Shown here piece by piece: positions 1 through 8,041 of a DNA stretch of 64,000 bases (positions within the stretch are counted from its first letter, which is position 1; each line of letters begins with the position of its first letter). The DNA comes from JADLGL01 sp963667605 (GTDB lineage: Bacteria; Pseudomonadota; Alphaproteobacteria; Rhizobiales; Kaistiaceae). Position numbers and translations under genes: made by a program. The DNA is taken from contig CAXXUZ010000002.1 in assembly GCA_963667605.2 (NCBI GenBank), positions 124,001-188,000 of the forward strand, read 5' to 3'. The notes beneath the pieces are model-generated. The model saw nothing but the letters and a program-made list of their open reading frames with translations. It was not told the DNA's origin and ran no database searches.

Positions 1-693
1 GTAGCGCCGCGCCTTCCAATCCCGATAACGGGCAACCATGGGTTCCAGAACGTCGTGCCAGCCATGGGCGCTATGGACGTTGCCGGGGCGCAAGGCGCAC
101 CGCTCCAGATCGCCAAACTGGTTGAACACAAACAGCGGATGATAGCAGGAACAACCGAAGTGCCCGTTGTAGGCCGTGCCCTCCTGATCGCCGTGGGTTG
201 GGCTCACACTGGAATCCATGTCGAGGATGATCACCCTCGGCGGGTGCCGCGCATGCACGCGGTCGATCCATTGCCCTGACAAACCAGCAAGGGCGGTGAG
301 GTTCTCGTCGGTGGAAAGGAACTCGGTCTCGAAGCGCCCCATCTGACTGGTCGATGCAGCAGCCTTGGCCACGGCGCGACCGCCGACGATCCAGCGCATC
401 GCCGGATCACGACCCAGGCGGTCGGCGTCGTTCACGTCCTCGTAGCCGCCAAGGCGGCCGAAGACGGACTGCCGGAACAAGCCCTTCATCGCGTGCTGGC
501 CATTCTTGCCCGTGCGCGGATCAACGAGTTCATCGCCGACCATTAGGGTCAAGCCGAGGGCATCATCGAGTTCGCGATAGGCCAGCAGTCCGGCGTCGGT
601 CGTGACTTTGGAGCCGTGGAACTCCAGCTTCAGGCGACGGTCGAAATCCAGCCTCAGAACTCCATCTTTCGATTCACCCATCGCGTAAGCCAT
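1..693 (-). CDS. IS1380-like transposase, N-terminal 231 residues (runs off window start)
   Basis: The minus-strand frame is open from an ATG at 693 to the window edge, so the C-terminus is not visible. The translation begins MAYAMGESKDG and matches my memory of IS1380-family DDE transposases: an N-terminal region (DAGLLAYRELDDALGL), then LDMDSSVSPTHGDQEG around residues 157-172, which fits the first catalytic Asp block of that family. No frameshift is seen. The gene lies immediately beside a GGDEF gene fragment that starts abruptly at about 770, so the element probably inserted there. The family is called from protein pattern only. Confidence 0.8.
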   Translation of the reverse strand, partial: MAYAMGESKDGVLRLDFDRRLKLEFHGSKVTTDAGLLAYRELDDALGLTLMVGDELVDPRTGKNGQHAMKGLFRQSVFGRLGGYEDVNDADRLGRDPAMRWIVGGRAVAKAAASTSQMGRFETEFLSTDENLTALAGLSGQWIDRVHARHPPRVIILDMDSSVSPTHGDQEGTAYNGHFGCSCYHPLFVFNQFGDLERCALRPGNVHSAHGWHDVLEPMVARYRDWKARRY

Positions 694-771
694 ATCAACA
701 CCCTAAATCCCCCTATAACGCTTTGATTCTTAAACCAGAATCACGTTCATAGCCATAGGCTTATCTGGGAA
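694..771. mobile_element. Probable end region of the IS1380-like element
   Basis: AT-richer sequence between the transposase start codon and the GGDEF fragment, containing short inverted motifs (CCTATAACG..., ...GTTCATAGCC). The insertion end should lie at about 750-770, because a GGDEF reading frame begins there in mid-domain. I cannot fix the exact terminal inverted repeat because the other end of the element is outside the window. Confidence 0.4.
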
Positions 772-1107
772 ATGCGGGTTAAAGCATTCGCTGCCGCTGT
801 CAAGACAGGGCTGCGGGCCGGCGATCTTGTCGGGCGCATCGGCGGCGAGGAGTTTGCCGCCGTGCTCCCCGGGGCCGACGAGACGGAGGCACGAACTGCC
901 GCCGAGCGGGTGATGCAGACCTTCGTCGAATTGGTGGGTTCATCGGCGCAAGACGGCGCGCACTCCTCGGCCTCGGCCGGCCTTGCCGTATCGCCGGCGA
1001 GCGAGGAATCGATCGAAGCCCTGCTCGTCGCCGCGGATCGCGCTCTCTATGAAGCCAAGGGCGAAGGCGGCAACAAACTTCGTGCAGCGACGCCTGCCTT
1101 CGCCTGA
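772..1107 (+). pseudogene. C-terminal fragment of a GGDEF (diguanylate cyclase) protein, cut by an IS
   Basis: About 111 codons covering the second half of a GGDEF domain: the stretch RAGDLVGRIGGEEFAAVLPG carries the GGEEF active-site motif, and the C-terminal helix DRALYEAKGEGGNK is typical of the family. The N-terminal half, including the usual HxxGD motif and any sensor domain, is missing, and the frame begins right at the presumed IS1380 insertion boundary. The ATG at 772 is an internal methionine rather than a credible start. Without the first half of the domain it should not make cyclic di-GMP. The intact 5' part may lie on the far side of the IS, outside this window. Confidence 0.75.
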
Positions 1108-1154
1108 CCATCCCTCATAGCGAGCACCGGTCCGCAGCAGCAACTCGCTTCAGC

Positions 1155-1352
1155 ATGTACCTCTATTCTTGGCTTGGCGGCACTACTACGGTCCAGCCGA
1201 TCGTTGTCATACCGCCAGTAATCCCGTCAGACATCGTCTATCGCGATCTCCGCCGACGGGCCCAAATCGGCTATGTCGACGTGGCTTTTGCTTTACGGGC
1301 GCTGGCCAATCAGGGCGACGAAGCCGCCCGACGAAAGCTGCAGGCAATGTGA
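1155..1352 (+). CDS. Small hypothetical protein (65 aa)
   Basis: A 65-codon frame with a hydrophobic, proline-rich N-terminal half (IVVIPPVIP) and a basic helical C-terminal half (RALANQGDEAARRKLQ). It is not recognised. It sits just downstream of the GGDEF fragment and convergent with the 1382-2326 gene, in a region rich in phage remnants, so it may be a phage leftover. Support is only the frame and its plausible composition. Confidence 0.25.
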   Translation: MYLYSWLGGTTTVQPIVVIPPVIPSDIVYRDLRRRAQIGYVDVAFALRALANQGDEAARRKLQAM

Positions 1353-1381
1353 CATGGCTGAGGCGGCGGGGAGGCGGCGAC

Positions 1382-2326
1382 CTACAGCCCCGCCAAGCTC
1401 TCGGCCAACAAAGCGCGGCCGCTGTCGCCGACCTCGATCCTAAGGAGGAGGCTGCTGTCGCCGGCGAAGTCGATCCCCAATGCGAACTCGTCGGCGGTTC
1501 GCAGTCGGCTGAGATTGTCGACCCGCGCCTCAGGCGCGAGGCGCATCACGATAGTGCCCGCGTCCCCGGCAAAGACGGCGCCTTCGAGAGCAACTTCATT
1601 GCGTTGGGCTTCGTCGCGATAGTCGAGGGCGTTCCTGGTCCAAAATACGGTGGCGTCGGTGATTGTTACGTCGTCGAGTAGGCCGGTGAACACGAGCGAT
1701 AGATGGATGTCGTCGCCGTCTAGCGACAGCATCAGTTTTGCGTCGAACCCGAGGTCAGGAAAGACGATCGCCACCACGCCGCCAGATTCCGGCACCCCGT
1801 CAGGCATATACCAAGAGGCGGTGCCCCAAAATTCACCGATCGGCCGGCCGGGCGTGCTTAGAATCAAATGAGCCCATTCGAGCCGAGCTCCGGGCGAAGT
1901 TTGGGAGAATGGCGGCGAGATCAGCGGCATCGAAATATCGAGATAGATCTCGGCGAGGAGACGGCTAAGAGGGAAGGTGCCGATCGCGCCGATCCTCTGT
2001 TCCAAGGCGGCAATATCGACACTACGAAGATTGACGGCGAGTGATCTGAGCCAGGCGGCGGTCTCAGCATCGTCGCCCTGCTCGGCGATTTGCGCCGCGG
2101 TTTCCAGTGCGCTCCGCGCCGCGGCAAGGTCGCGGGCCGTGAACGCGGCCGACACCTTGTCGCGCGCATCCTCCCAGGCCGCGAGATCGACGTTGTCAAT
2201 GTCGAAGAGCGCTCCGAGATCGGGCCCAGGCTCAGCGGTGCGATTGGCGACAAGCAACACGCCGGTCATGATCAGCGCTGCGAAAAGCGCGAGATCGAGG
2301 AGGGTGAGCCTGCGGAGGAGGTTCAT
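1382..2326 (-). CDS. Hypothetical membrane-anchored protein (314 aa)
   Basis: Not recognised. The N-terminus is short and basic (MNLLRR) and followed by one hydrophobic segment at about residues 9-27 (LALFAALIMTGVLLVAN), suggesting a single anchor with the rest exported. Residues 45-130 are alanine-rich and helical; the C-terminal half looks like beta structure (DGDDIHLSLVFTGLLDDVTITDATV). The start codon directly follows the TAG of an upstream minus-strand frame (TAGATG), so translation is probably coupled to it. Together with the next two genes it forms a minus-strand series of unknown function. Confidence 0.55.
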   Translation of the reverse strand: MNLLRRLTLLDLALFAALIMTGVLLVANRTAEPGPDLGALFDIDNVDLAAWEDARDKVSAAFTARDLAAARSALETAAQIAEQGDDAETAAWLRSLAVNLRSVDIAALEQRIGAIGTFPLSRLLAEIYLDISMPLISPPFSQTSPGARLEWAHLILSTPGRPIGEFWGTASWYMPDGVPESGGVVAIVFPDLGFDAKLMLSLDGDDIHLSLVFTGLLDDVTITDATVFWTRNALDYRDEAQRNEVALEGAVFAGDAGTIVMRLAPEARVDNLSRLRTADEFALGIDFAGDSSLLLRIEVGDSGRALLAESLAGL

Positions 2327-2593
2327 CTATTCGGCCGGCGCAAGGCCCCAGACGGCGAAGGCTTTTGCGAATACGGCGCGCCCGGTTTCGCCTTTGCGGA
2401 TGGAGATGATTGTGGTGAGCATGTCGTCGTCGGTGTAACTGAAATCGAACCAATCGGCCTGTTAGAGCAGTGCGCCATGCCGTTCCGGAAGCTCGCCAGG
2501 TAGCCCGATCCAAAAGGTCGTTGACGGTGCAGAGCTACGGTTCCCATCAGGCCTTATTCCGAGATCGGGTTCGGTTAGCTTCACATGGATCAC
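2327..2593 (-). pseudogene. Hypothetical gene with an in-frame TAA stop
   Basis: Read on the minus strand from a GTG at 2593, which overlaps the TGA of the upstream gene as GTGA, the frame gives coherent protein-like sequence: VIHVKLTEPDLGIRPDGN, then FWIGLPGELPERHGALL, a TAA at 2464-2462, then QADWFDFSYTDDDMLTT and a C-terminus ending GLAPAE before TAG at 2327. Both sides of the stop look like one protein of about 88 residues and both ends are tightly coupled to neighbours. This suggests a nonsense mutation or base error in a real gene. The family is unknown. Confidence 0.5.
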
Positions 2594-3039
2594 GGAGCCG
2601 ACGCGGGGCTGTTGTCGTTGCCCCCGGTCCCCGCCATTTGGCCCTCGCAGCGCTCGAGGCTAGCGCGGAGCTTCTCTGAGCGGCTGGTCGACAGCCGCAC
2701 CATCAGCGGCACCGGTCCGGCCATCAGCGTCATTAGAATCGTGTCGCCGTTCTCGGCGGGAACGACGGTATGTTCGGTCACCAGCGCCGCGGGCGGCAAT
2801 GGGCGCTCGCCGGCGCCCGGGTTGGATGCCGCCTTCTGCGATTGCGCCATATCGCCGGCCGCCATGATCCGGTTGGCGAGCTCGGTCGCCGCGGTTGCCG
2901 GAAAGGCCAGTGCCAGCGGATCACCGTTGACTTCGAAAAGCTCGACATAGCCGAACTGGCCATCCTGGGCGGCGCCGATTTGTCGGACGCCATTGCAGCG
3001 GAACATCGGCGGTCCTTTTTGTTCGTTCTCCTTGGCCAT
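2590..3039 (-). CDS. Hypothetical protein (149 aa)
   Basis: Not recognised. I chose the ATG at 3039 (MAKENEQKGPP) because AGGGAGGG lies about five bases upstream; the frame stays open further upstream but there runs into sulfotransferase debris. Residues 10-60 read like a beta-rich domain (GYVELFEVNGDPLALAFPATAATELANRI), with a linker rich in Pro and Ala and a second ordered stretch (NGDTILMTLMAGPVPLMVRL). The pattern of whether a compound can block a parameter set resembles hypothetical phage-adjacent proteins, but no function can be given. Its stop overlaps the next start as GTGA. Confidence 0.5.
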   Translation of the reverse strand: MAKENEQKGPPMFRCNGVRQIGAAQDGQFGYVELFEVNGDPLALAFPATAATELANRIMAAGDMAQSQKAASNPGAGERPLPPAALVTEHTVVPAENGDTILMTLMAGPVPLMVRLSTSRSEKLRASLERCEGQMAGTGGNDNSPASAP

Positions 3040-3179
3040 GAGGCCCTCCCTGTAGCGCTTGTTCGGTTCGCGGCCGCTGGCCTGAACTGCCAACAACGCT
3101 TGTCTCCGCCGATCCGTCGCGGGTAGCAGCCGGTTCGTCAAGCGCGTTCTGTCGTCGCGGAGCCTGTGGCGAGCATCTG

Positions 3180-3541
3180 ACGTTCACCGATGCGATGACG
3201 CCGGATATGATTCTGGTGCCGATTCCGCAAGGTTGGGTGGTGCGGCACCCGATGACCTCCTGGATGTAAAGTCCCTGGGCTTCCGGCGAGAGTGTGGCAA
3301 GGAAGCCTTTGTTGACGATGTGACGAGCAGCCGAAGGCGCACAGCCGAGATAGTCCGCAATGTAGCTCGTGGCCATGTAGCTCAGCCACGTCTTTCCCGA
3401 CTTTGGATAAGAGATAACGCTCACGTCCGCGGTCTTTTTGAGGAACTGGCGGGCCGGCAGGCCCTCCCGCAGCCCCTTGCTCGGATCAAGATTGTCGCGG
3501 ATGTAGCGATCGATTTCTTTGCGGCTTCGGGGCACGGGCAA
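3180..3541 (-). pseudogene. Sulfotransferase N-terminal fragment
   Basis: The frame from 3541 reads MPVPRSRKEIDRYIRDNLDP and then ADVSVISYPKSGKTWLSYM at about residues 38-56. PKSGKTW is the 5'-phosphosulfate loop (PKSGTTW-like) that binds PAPS in cytosolic-type sulfotransferases. After about residue 115 the sequence loses family character and runs out of frame through the start of the next gene, so the catalytic His and 3'-phosphate-binding region are missing. A full enzyme is about 250-300 residues. I infer a truncated relic; the exact break point is uncertain. Confidence 0.6.
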
Positions 3542-3923
3542 TGGTGCTCGCTGCGGTCGAGTCTGGTCGGATTGGCCTGTCAGTCACTCTGTTCCTATGA
3601 CGTCGCCGGGCCGGGGATGTCAATCGCCGAGGTTCAGGCACGCCTTGGAGCCGCCTCGCGTGGCGCACGTCGCCGAACCAGCGGTACCGGCTTGCTAGTG
3701 CCCTCGTGTGGCCCCACGGCGGGGACGCGCTCAGTCCAGTGAGGTGCGTCGTCCTCCGACACGCGAGGGTTTCCGAGCGTCCAGCGCTCCCACATGCTCC
3801 CCATTTTTTGCCATTGATCGCCCGCTGAGGCGCTCGCCCCACTGAATCGCCATCAGCTCCGCGACCGCTCCGTATTGCGCGCGGGCGGTCGAACCAACTT
3901 CCCCATCATCAGGAATCCAGCTC
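3542..3923. other. Stretch without a recognisable gene
   Basis: About 380 bases between the sulfotransferase fragment and the endolysin remnant. All long frames here have the arginine/serine-rich composition of noncoding GC-rich DNA. I see no RNA gene, terminator or convincing repeat. Confidence 0.4.
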
Positions 3924-4528
3924 ATGCAGACCAGCCCAAAAGGCGTGGCCGAGATCGCCGGCCATGAAGGCATTGTCTTGTCGCCCTATCTCGACAGCGT
4001 CGGCACCTGGACGTTCGGCGTCGGTCACACGCGCGCGGCCGGGCCGCCAAATCCGGCGGTGATGGAAAAGGGCGCACGGCAGCCGCTGGACGTGGCTGGA
4101 GGTGTTCCGCCAGGACCTCAAGCATTACGAGGAGAGGGTTGGACGCGCGGTGACGGTGTCGCTAGCACAGCATGAATTCGACGCCCTGGTCAGCTTCGAT
4201 TTCTACACCGGCGGTATCTTCCGGGCCAAGCTCGTCAAGCTTGTCAATCCCAGGGCGACCTCGCTGTGGCGGCCGAGGCGTTCAACGGCTGGCATCGGCC
4301 GCCAGAAATCATCCCGCGCCGGATCCCGGTCCCCAATTGCGACCGGAGAACAAGGTCGGCAGGAATGCCGGCTGGGTCGGTGCAATCGGCGCGGCTGCGG
4401 TTGCGCTGCTGACCTTCCTGGGCAAGCTGGCACTGTGGATCGCCGTCATCGGCGCTGGCTATCTCGCCTGGCGTTATCGGGCTCGGATCAAACGCTTCTT
4501 CCGGCGCATCGCGGGGAGGGGCCAATGA
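3924..4528 (+). pseudogene. GH24 phage endolysin with C-terminal membrane segment, frameshifted
   Basis: The first frame (from ATG 3924) shows the lysozyme GH24 signature GHEGIVLSPYLDSVGTWTFG with the catalytic Glu at about residue 15. The homology moves to a second frame at about 4080-4100 (FRQDLKHYEERVGRAV, then QHEFDALVSFDFYTGG), to a third at about 4240 (GDLAVAAEAFNGWHRPPEII), and finally to a frame encoding a membrane helix and basic tail (VALLTFLGKLALWIAVIGAG ... KRFFRRIAGRGQ) that ends at 4528. Three frame changes in 600 bases mean no intact lysozyme is made. The stop overlaps the next start as ATGA, as in an original lysis operon. Confidence 0.75.
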
Positions 4529-4710
4529 GCAATTACCGCAAATTGATCGCCGGTGTCGGCGGCATCTCGTTGATCCTGCTCAAACATTTCACCGGAATCG
4601 AGCTGCCCGACATCGGCGATTACATCGTCGAATTGACAATGGCGATCGGCACCTGGGTGTCGGTGTGGTAGTTCCCGAACACGCCCAAGCCGGTCGAAGG
4701 CGAGCGATGA
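4525..4710 (+). pseudogene. Small phage-type membrane protein with in-frame TAG
   Basis: Starts at ATG 4525 (overlapping the endolysin TGA) and reads MSNYRKLIAGVGGISLILL, one hydrophobic segment, then IELPDIGDYIVELTMAIG. A TAG at 4669-4671 ends a 48-residue product. Reading through the TAG gives FPNTPKPVEGER and a TGA that overlaps the next ATG, so the original product was probably about 61 residues. A short protein of this kind between an endolysin and a holin-like gene is common in alphaproteobacterial prophages. The 48-residue form might still be made. Confidence 0.5.
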
Positions 4711-5132
4711 TCGCGCGGATCGCTAGGGCGATTTGGCGCTGGTTCACTGCTGGCGGCATCGACGCCTTGGTCGGCGCCTATGCCAGGAAGAAGGACAGCG
4801 AGATTGCATCGGAGCGGATCGAGGCCGATTTGGTCAAAGCGCGGATCGATGCAGAGATCGAGGGCGCACGCAATGCCACCGAGATCCGCAAAGCGACCGC
4901 CGGCTTTTGGGAGATGCGGGCTCTGACCTTCGCGATCGCTATGCCGTTCGCGCTTCACGCCGGGGCGGTCGGTTTCGACACCGTGTTCCGTTTCGGCTGG
5001 GGCATCGCGGCCTATCCGCCGCCCTTCGACGAGTGGGAAGGCGCAATCCTTCTTTCCTTTTTCGGTGTCTATTGGCTCACCCGGGGGGCGACTGCGATTG
5101 CTGCCGGCCTTGCCGCGCGGAGGCGGGGCTGA
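4707..5132 (+). CDS. 3TM-holin-like phage protein (GTA_holin_3TM type)
   Basis: 141 residues from ATG 4707 (MIARIARAIWRWFTAGG), preceded by AAGGCGAG. An amphipathic charged region at residues 25-65 (ERIEADLVKARIDAEIEGAR) is followed by two or three hydrophobic segments (LTFAIAMPFALHAGAVGF; ILLSFFGVYWL; the N-terminal helix being amphipathic). This layout matches the holin family found in gene transfer agents and prophages of alphaproteobacteria, which lets the endolysin reach the wall. Position directly after endolysin pieces supports the role. The gene is intact, but its partner endolysin is broken. The family call is from memory. Confidence 0.6.
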   Translation: MIARIARAIWRWFTAGGIDALVGAYARKKDSEIASERIEADLVKARIDAEIEGARNATEIRKATAGFWEMRALTFAIAMPFALHAGAVGFDTVFRFGWGIAAYPPPFDEWEGAILLSFFGVYWLTRGATAIAAGLAARRRG

Positions 5133-5186
5133 TGCGATGTTGGCGGGGCCAGAGCCGTCAGACCATCCGATCAAGGCGAACGAGCG

Positions 5187-5603
5187 ATGGTGAGGGATGA
5201 TCGCGGCAATGGCTCCAATGGCACGAGGCGGCCGATCGAGCGACTTGCGGCAATATCGGTGCCGGTCCTTCTCGGCGCGCTTGGCATCGTGCTGTGGAGC
5301 ATGCTCTCCAGCGTGGTCGAGGGCGTACGCGCCAATCAGACCGCGATCATCGAACTCAGAGGCGCGGCCGAGGCTCTGACGGCGACCGTCACCGAGCGGG
5401 CGGCGGATCGCTGGACTGCCGCTCAGGAAGCTCAGCAGCAGGTGTTCCAGGCCTTGGTCGACACCGCCCAGAACGAGCAGCTGATCGATGCCAGGGCCGA
5501 GCTGAAGGAACACCAGCTCCAGCTTCAAGCAATGGCGATAGAATTGGCTATCGGCGATCGGCGATTGGATGCGCTGGAGGCGATGCTGGTAACATTCGAG
5601 TGA
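5187..5603 (+). CDS. Membrane-anchored coiled-coil phage-module protein
   Basis: 138 residues with one N-terminal transmembrane helix at about residues 20-43 (LAAISVPVLLGALGIVLWSM) followed by a long Ala/Glu/Gln-rich helix (residues 55-130) predicted to be a coiled coil. Small proteins of this shape follow holin genes in alphaproteobacterial lysis modules and could act as an inner-membrane spanin, but there is no direct motif to prove that. It lies 54 bases after the holin-like gene; two very short frames in the gap have no support. Convergent with the macro-domain gene. Confidence 0.5.
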   Translation: MVRDDRGNGSNGTRRPIERLAAISVPVLLGALGIVLWSMLSSVVEGVRANQTAIIELRGAAEALTATVTERAADRWTAAQEAQQQVFQALVDTAQNEQLIDARAELKEHQLQLQAMAIELAIGDRRLDALEAMLVTFE

Positions 5604-5609
5604 GCGCAC

Positions 5610-6155
5610 CTAACCCATCTCCCTCGCCGCTGCTTTGACCAGCTGTCTTGAATAAGCGTCATAGGCGTCGTTTTGCCACAAGACGAAACGAACGAGACCG
5701 ACCTGCTTGAGCTTCCGGGCCTCGGCGGTGACGGTGTTGCAAGCGATCTTGGCCGCTTCCTCGATTGGGTATCCAAATGCACCGGTTGAGACAGCGGGGA
5801 AGGCAATCGACCGGTCCCCCGCATTGTCGGCGAGTTCGAGACAGCGGATATGACCAGCGGCGAGGAGTTCGTTAGCTGGCTCGTCGCGGCCATGGACCGG
5901 ACCGAGACAGTGGATGATATGGCGATTGGGCAAATTGAAGCCGTCGGTGATTACCGCCTCGCCGGGCGAAATCGGAGCCAATGGCGCGCAGGCTCGTTCC
6001 AACTCCGGCCCGGCAGCGCGGTGAATTGCGCCGGCGACCCCGCCGCCCGGCTTCAACGCGGCGTTGGCGGCATTGACGATTGCGTCGATGTCCGGCTGAT
6101 CGACGATATCGGCAAGTAAGCATTGGAGTGTCACCTCGCCGATTGCGATCCGCAT
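5610..6155 (-). CDS. Macro-domain protein (ADP-ribose binding/hydrolase)
   Basis: 181 residues from ATG 6155. The macrodomain pattern is clear: QPDIDAIVNAANAALKPGGG (residues 18-37) with the NAAN motif that contacts the distal ribose, GVAGAIHRAAG, then PAVSTGAFGYPIEEAAKIA carrying the GxFGYP phosphate loop. Such proteins remove ADP-ribose or O-acetyl-ADP-ribose adducts. A longer frame starts upstream, but the start used here gives the standard macrodomain N-terminus MRIAIGEVTL. It ends seven bases from the convergent phage-module gene, and some phages and anti-phage loci carry macro domains, so it may be phage cargo. Key residues are present. Confidence 0.85.
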   Translation of the reverse strand: MRIAIGEVTLQCLLADIVDQPDIDAIVNAANAALKPGGGVAGAIHRAAGPELERACAPLAPISPGEAVITDGFNLPNRHIIHCLGPVHGRDEPANELLAAGHIRCLELADNAGDRSIAFPAVSTGAFGYPIEEAAKIACNTVTAEARKLKQVGLVRFVLWQNDAYDAYSRQLVKAAAREMG

Positions 6156-6279
6156 GAGGGCGCGCCCCGTGAATAGATTGAGAGCGGGCCAATCAGAACA
6201 TACGCGGCTGGCGGAGGCTAGCCGGGCGGCGCTGGGCACTGACTCAGTTAGAAAATATCTGGCGGACGCTTTGTAGCTC

Positions 6280-6387
6280 TTAGGTCGGCCCGGTCGGCTT
6301 CGCTTCCTCAGCCTCGCCAATCGATAGATCGACTATCAGCTTGCCGAGGACGTTGGGGTCGCGGGGGCGCTTGGGTTCTACGGCCAT
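6280..6387 (-). CDS. Small conserved-type protein (35 aa), likely shortened
   Basis: The frame reads MAVEPKRPRDPNVLGKLIVD and ends EEAKPTGPT. The N-terminal PKRPRDPNxLxKLIVD pattern is one I associate with small alphaproteobacterial proteins of about 70-80 residues that end in a KARAxxLTPERRxxIAxxAAxxRW tail; that tail is missing here. A related full-length tail occurs in the window at 48505-48735. Function unknown. The start lies three bases after the stop of another fragment. Confidence 0.4.
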   Translation of the reverse strand: MAVEPKRPRDPNVLGKLIVDLSIGEAEEAKPTGPT

Positions 6388-6389
6388 TC

Positions 6390-6580
6390 CTACAGACCAG
6401 CATTTAGCGCAGCAATCACGTCGTTCAGCTGATCAGCCACAGTCACCGCGTGGCCATTGGCGAAAATAATGTCAGTGCTGCCATCGCCACCAGTGTCGGC
6501 CGCGACCAGACGGACATTGCCATGCCCAGCGCACCTGTTTGTTGGCTTTTCGCTCTGGATCGCGTGACTGGCGCCCGCCG
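6390..6580 (-). pseudogene. C-terminal fragment of an unknown secreted-type protein
   Basis: A minus-strand frame ending at the TAG at 6390 reads VRLVAADTGGDGSTDIIFAN and then HAVTVADQLNDVIAALNAGL. The DTGGDGSTDIIF segment resembles Asp/Gly calcium-binding motifs. No start codon or clear upstream domain can be assigned, and upstream sequence looks like a different frame, so this is a remnant. The rest of the 6.4-6.7 kb stretch shows nothing convincing apart from the hairpin at 6718. Confidence 0.3.
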
Positions 6581-6717
6581 CTGCGGTTACCAGCGCTCTC
6601 GATCGCGGTGGCTTGAGACTGGAAGGTAGCTCGCCCGCCCAACCGTCAACCCGCGGAACTTGTCACACCGCCGGTCGAGCTTTGTCCCGGGAACCTCGAA
6701 ATCTGCCGTTTGTTTGC

Positions 6718-6749
6718 AACAGGCCGCCCCGCGGGGCGGCCTGTTTTCC
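6718..6749 (+). terminator. Strong GC-rich hairpin followed by T-tract
   Basis: A 13-bp perfect stem (AACAGGCCGCCCC / GGGGCGGCCTGTT) with a GC loop is followed on the plus strand by TTTTCC. This is a textbook intrinsic terminator for plus-strand transcription, yet no recognisable plus-strand gene lies upstream. It could end an unannotated small RNA or be a relic. In the minus orientation the T-tract is missing, so it is less suited to end the 6770-8041 gene. Confidence 0.6.
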
Positions 6750-6769
6750 TTGCGTTTCGGGCCATTGGG

Positions 6770-8041
6770 TCAGGTCCGCTGCGGGGACCGCTGAAGTGTG
6801 CGGATGCGCTGGGCCAACGATCGGTCTGCCGGGCCGTCCCCAGTGCGGCCGTCGGCAGCGCCCTCCTCGCGCGAAAGCGCGGATAGCTCCGACAGCCCGA
6901 TGTCCTCCTGGTAAGAGCGGGTTAGCTGGGCGACCTCGCCGGCGATATCGTTGAGCCGTTCCCGTAGCATCGCGTTCTGGATGCGTTCGGCCTCCCAGTC
7001 GTCACCGGAGATGCGCTGCAATTCGGCGTTTTCAGCCTCCATCCTAGCAAGTGCTTCTCTCGCACTGGCCAGTTCGACGGAGAGCGCATCTCGCTCAGTC
7101 TCGAGCTGAATTAGGGCTCCGCGCAGTTCCTCGGACGGCTCACGACGGCTCATCTTGTCGAGTTCCAGCGTGAGTTGGGAGATCCTGGCGGTCACGTCGG
7201 CGTTGGCCGCTTCGGCCTCGACCAGGCGACCCTCAACCTCCGAAAAAGCGTGCGCATGATCGATCGCCTGTTTGCGAAGCCGGTCGATCTCGCGGTCGCG
7301 GGCATCGACCTCGGCGACGTGGGTCTGGTGCTCGGATTCAACGCCTGCCAAACGCTGCTCCAGGGCCTCGACCTTCTGCGCGATAACCGCCTTGGCCGAT
7401 TGCGCCTCGGCAAGTTCGCTCTCTAGCCTAGTGCGCTCGATCCGAAGCGCTGTTTGTCGTGAGTTGGCAGCGGCGAGGTTGTCGCGAAGGTTTTCGACCT
7501 CCGCGCCTCTGGCGACCAGTTCGACTGTTGCCTCCTCATTGGAGGAGCTTGCCGTTTTCAGCGGTTGCTCGAGTTGCTCCAGAGCGCGGCCCCGCTCTGC
7601 TAGATTGTTGCGCAGGGTCTTCATCTCCGAATTAGCCTCAGCCATACGGTCTTCGCGGCGGTTGAGCACCTTGTGAAGTTCACTTTCGCGCTCCTCCAAC
7701 TGCTCCAGCGCTTCGATGCGAAGGGTCTGTTCTTCGGCGAGCCGCCGGATCAGTTCGCGCTTTTGATTGATGTCGACCATCTGCTGACCAGCCTTCTGGC
7801 GAAGGCTTTCGATTGTGGTCTCCAAGCGCCGCGCCGACATGGCGAATTCGGCCCTGAGCTGATCCTTGTCGGCTTGGATTTCAGTCAGATTGGCGGGAAC
7901 GGCGTGTTCAATCCTGGCACGGGTTAGCCGGACCGCTCGGCGCCAAAGGATCGGTGCAATCATCAGCGCCAACAGGCCGGCGGTCGCCAGCCCCAGCACG
8001 AAATACTTGCCCGATTCGATCAAAGCCTGACCTCCGATCAC
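6770..8041 (-). CDS. Membrane-anchored long coiled-coil protein (423 aa)
   Basis: One transmembrane segment near the N-terminus (about residues 13-33, YFVLGLATAGLLALMIAPILW), then an almost continuous coiled coil to about residue 370 rich in Glu, Arg, Ala and Leu, and a disordered tail. Proteins of this build occur near chpT/eipA in alphaproteobacteria and are often mis-named as chromosome-segregation ATPases; no Walker motifs are present here. Role unknown, possibly a cytoplasmic scaffold tethered to the inner membrane. It follows the EipA-like gene on the same strand with a gap of about 100 bases. Confidence 0.65.
   Translation of the reverse strand: MIGGQALIESGKYFVLGLATAGLLALMIAPILWRRAVRLTRARIEHAVPANLTEIQADKDQLRAEFAMSARRLETTIESLRQKAGQQMVDINQKRELIRRLAEEQTLRIEALEQLEERESELHKVLNRREDRMAEANSEMKTLRNNLAERGRALEQLEQPLKTASSSNEEATVELVARGAEVENLRDNLAAANSRQTALRIERTRLESELAEAQSAKAVIAQKVEALEQRLAGVESEHQTHVAEVDARDREIDRLRKQAIDHAHAFSEVEGRLVEAEAANADVTARISQLTLELDKMSRREPSEELRGALIQLETERDALSVELASAREALARMEAENAELQRISGDDWEAERIQNAMLRERLNDIAGEVAQLTRSYQEDIGLSELSALSREEGAADGRTGDGPADRSLAQRIRTLQRSPQRT

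Noticed and set aside
3178..3270. Short plus-strand frame MILVPIPQGWVVRHPMTSWM, like a DUF2635 phage peptide
   Set aside because: Only about 20 residues long, no RBS, and opposite to the sulfotransferase fragment.
4620..5609. 329-codon minus-strand frame over the holin-like module
   Set aside because: Overlaps three phage-module genes with better support and shows no family pattern.
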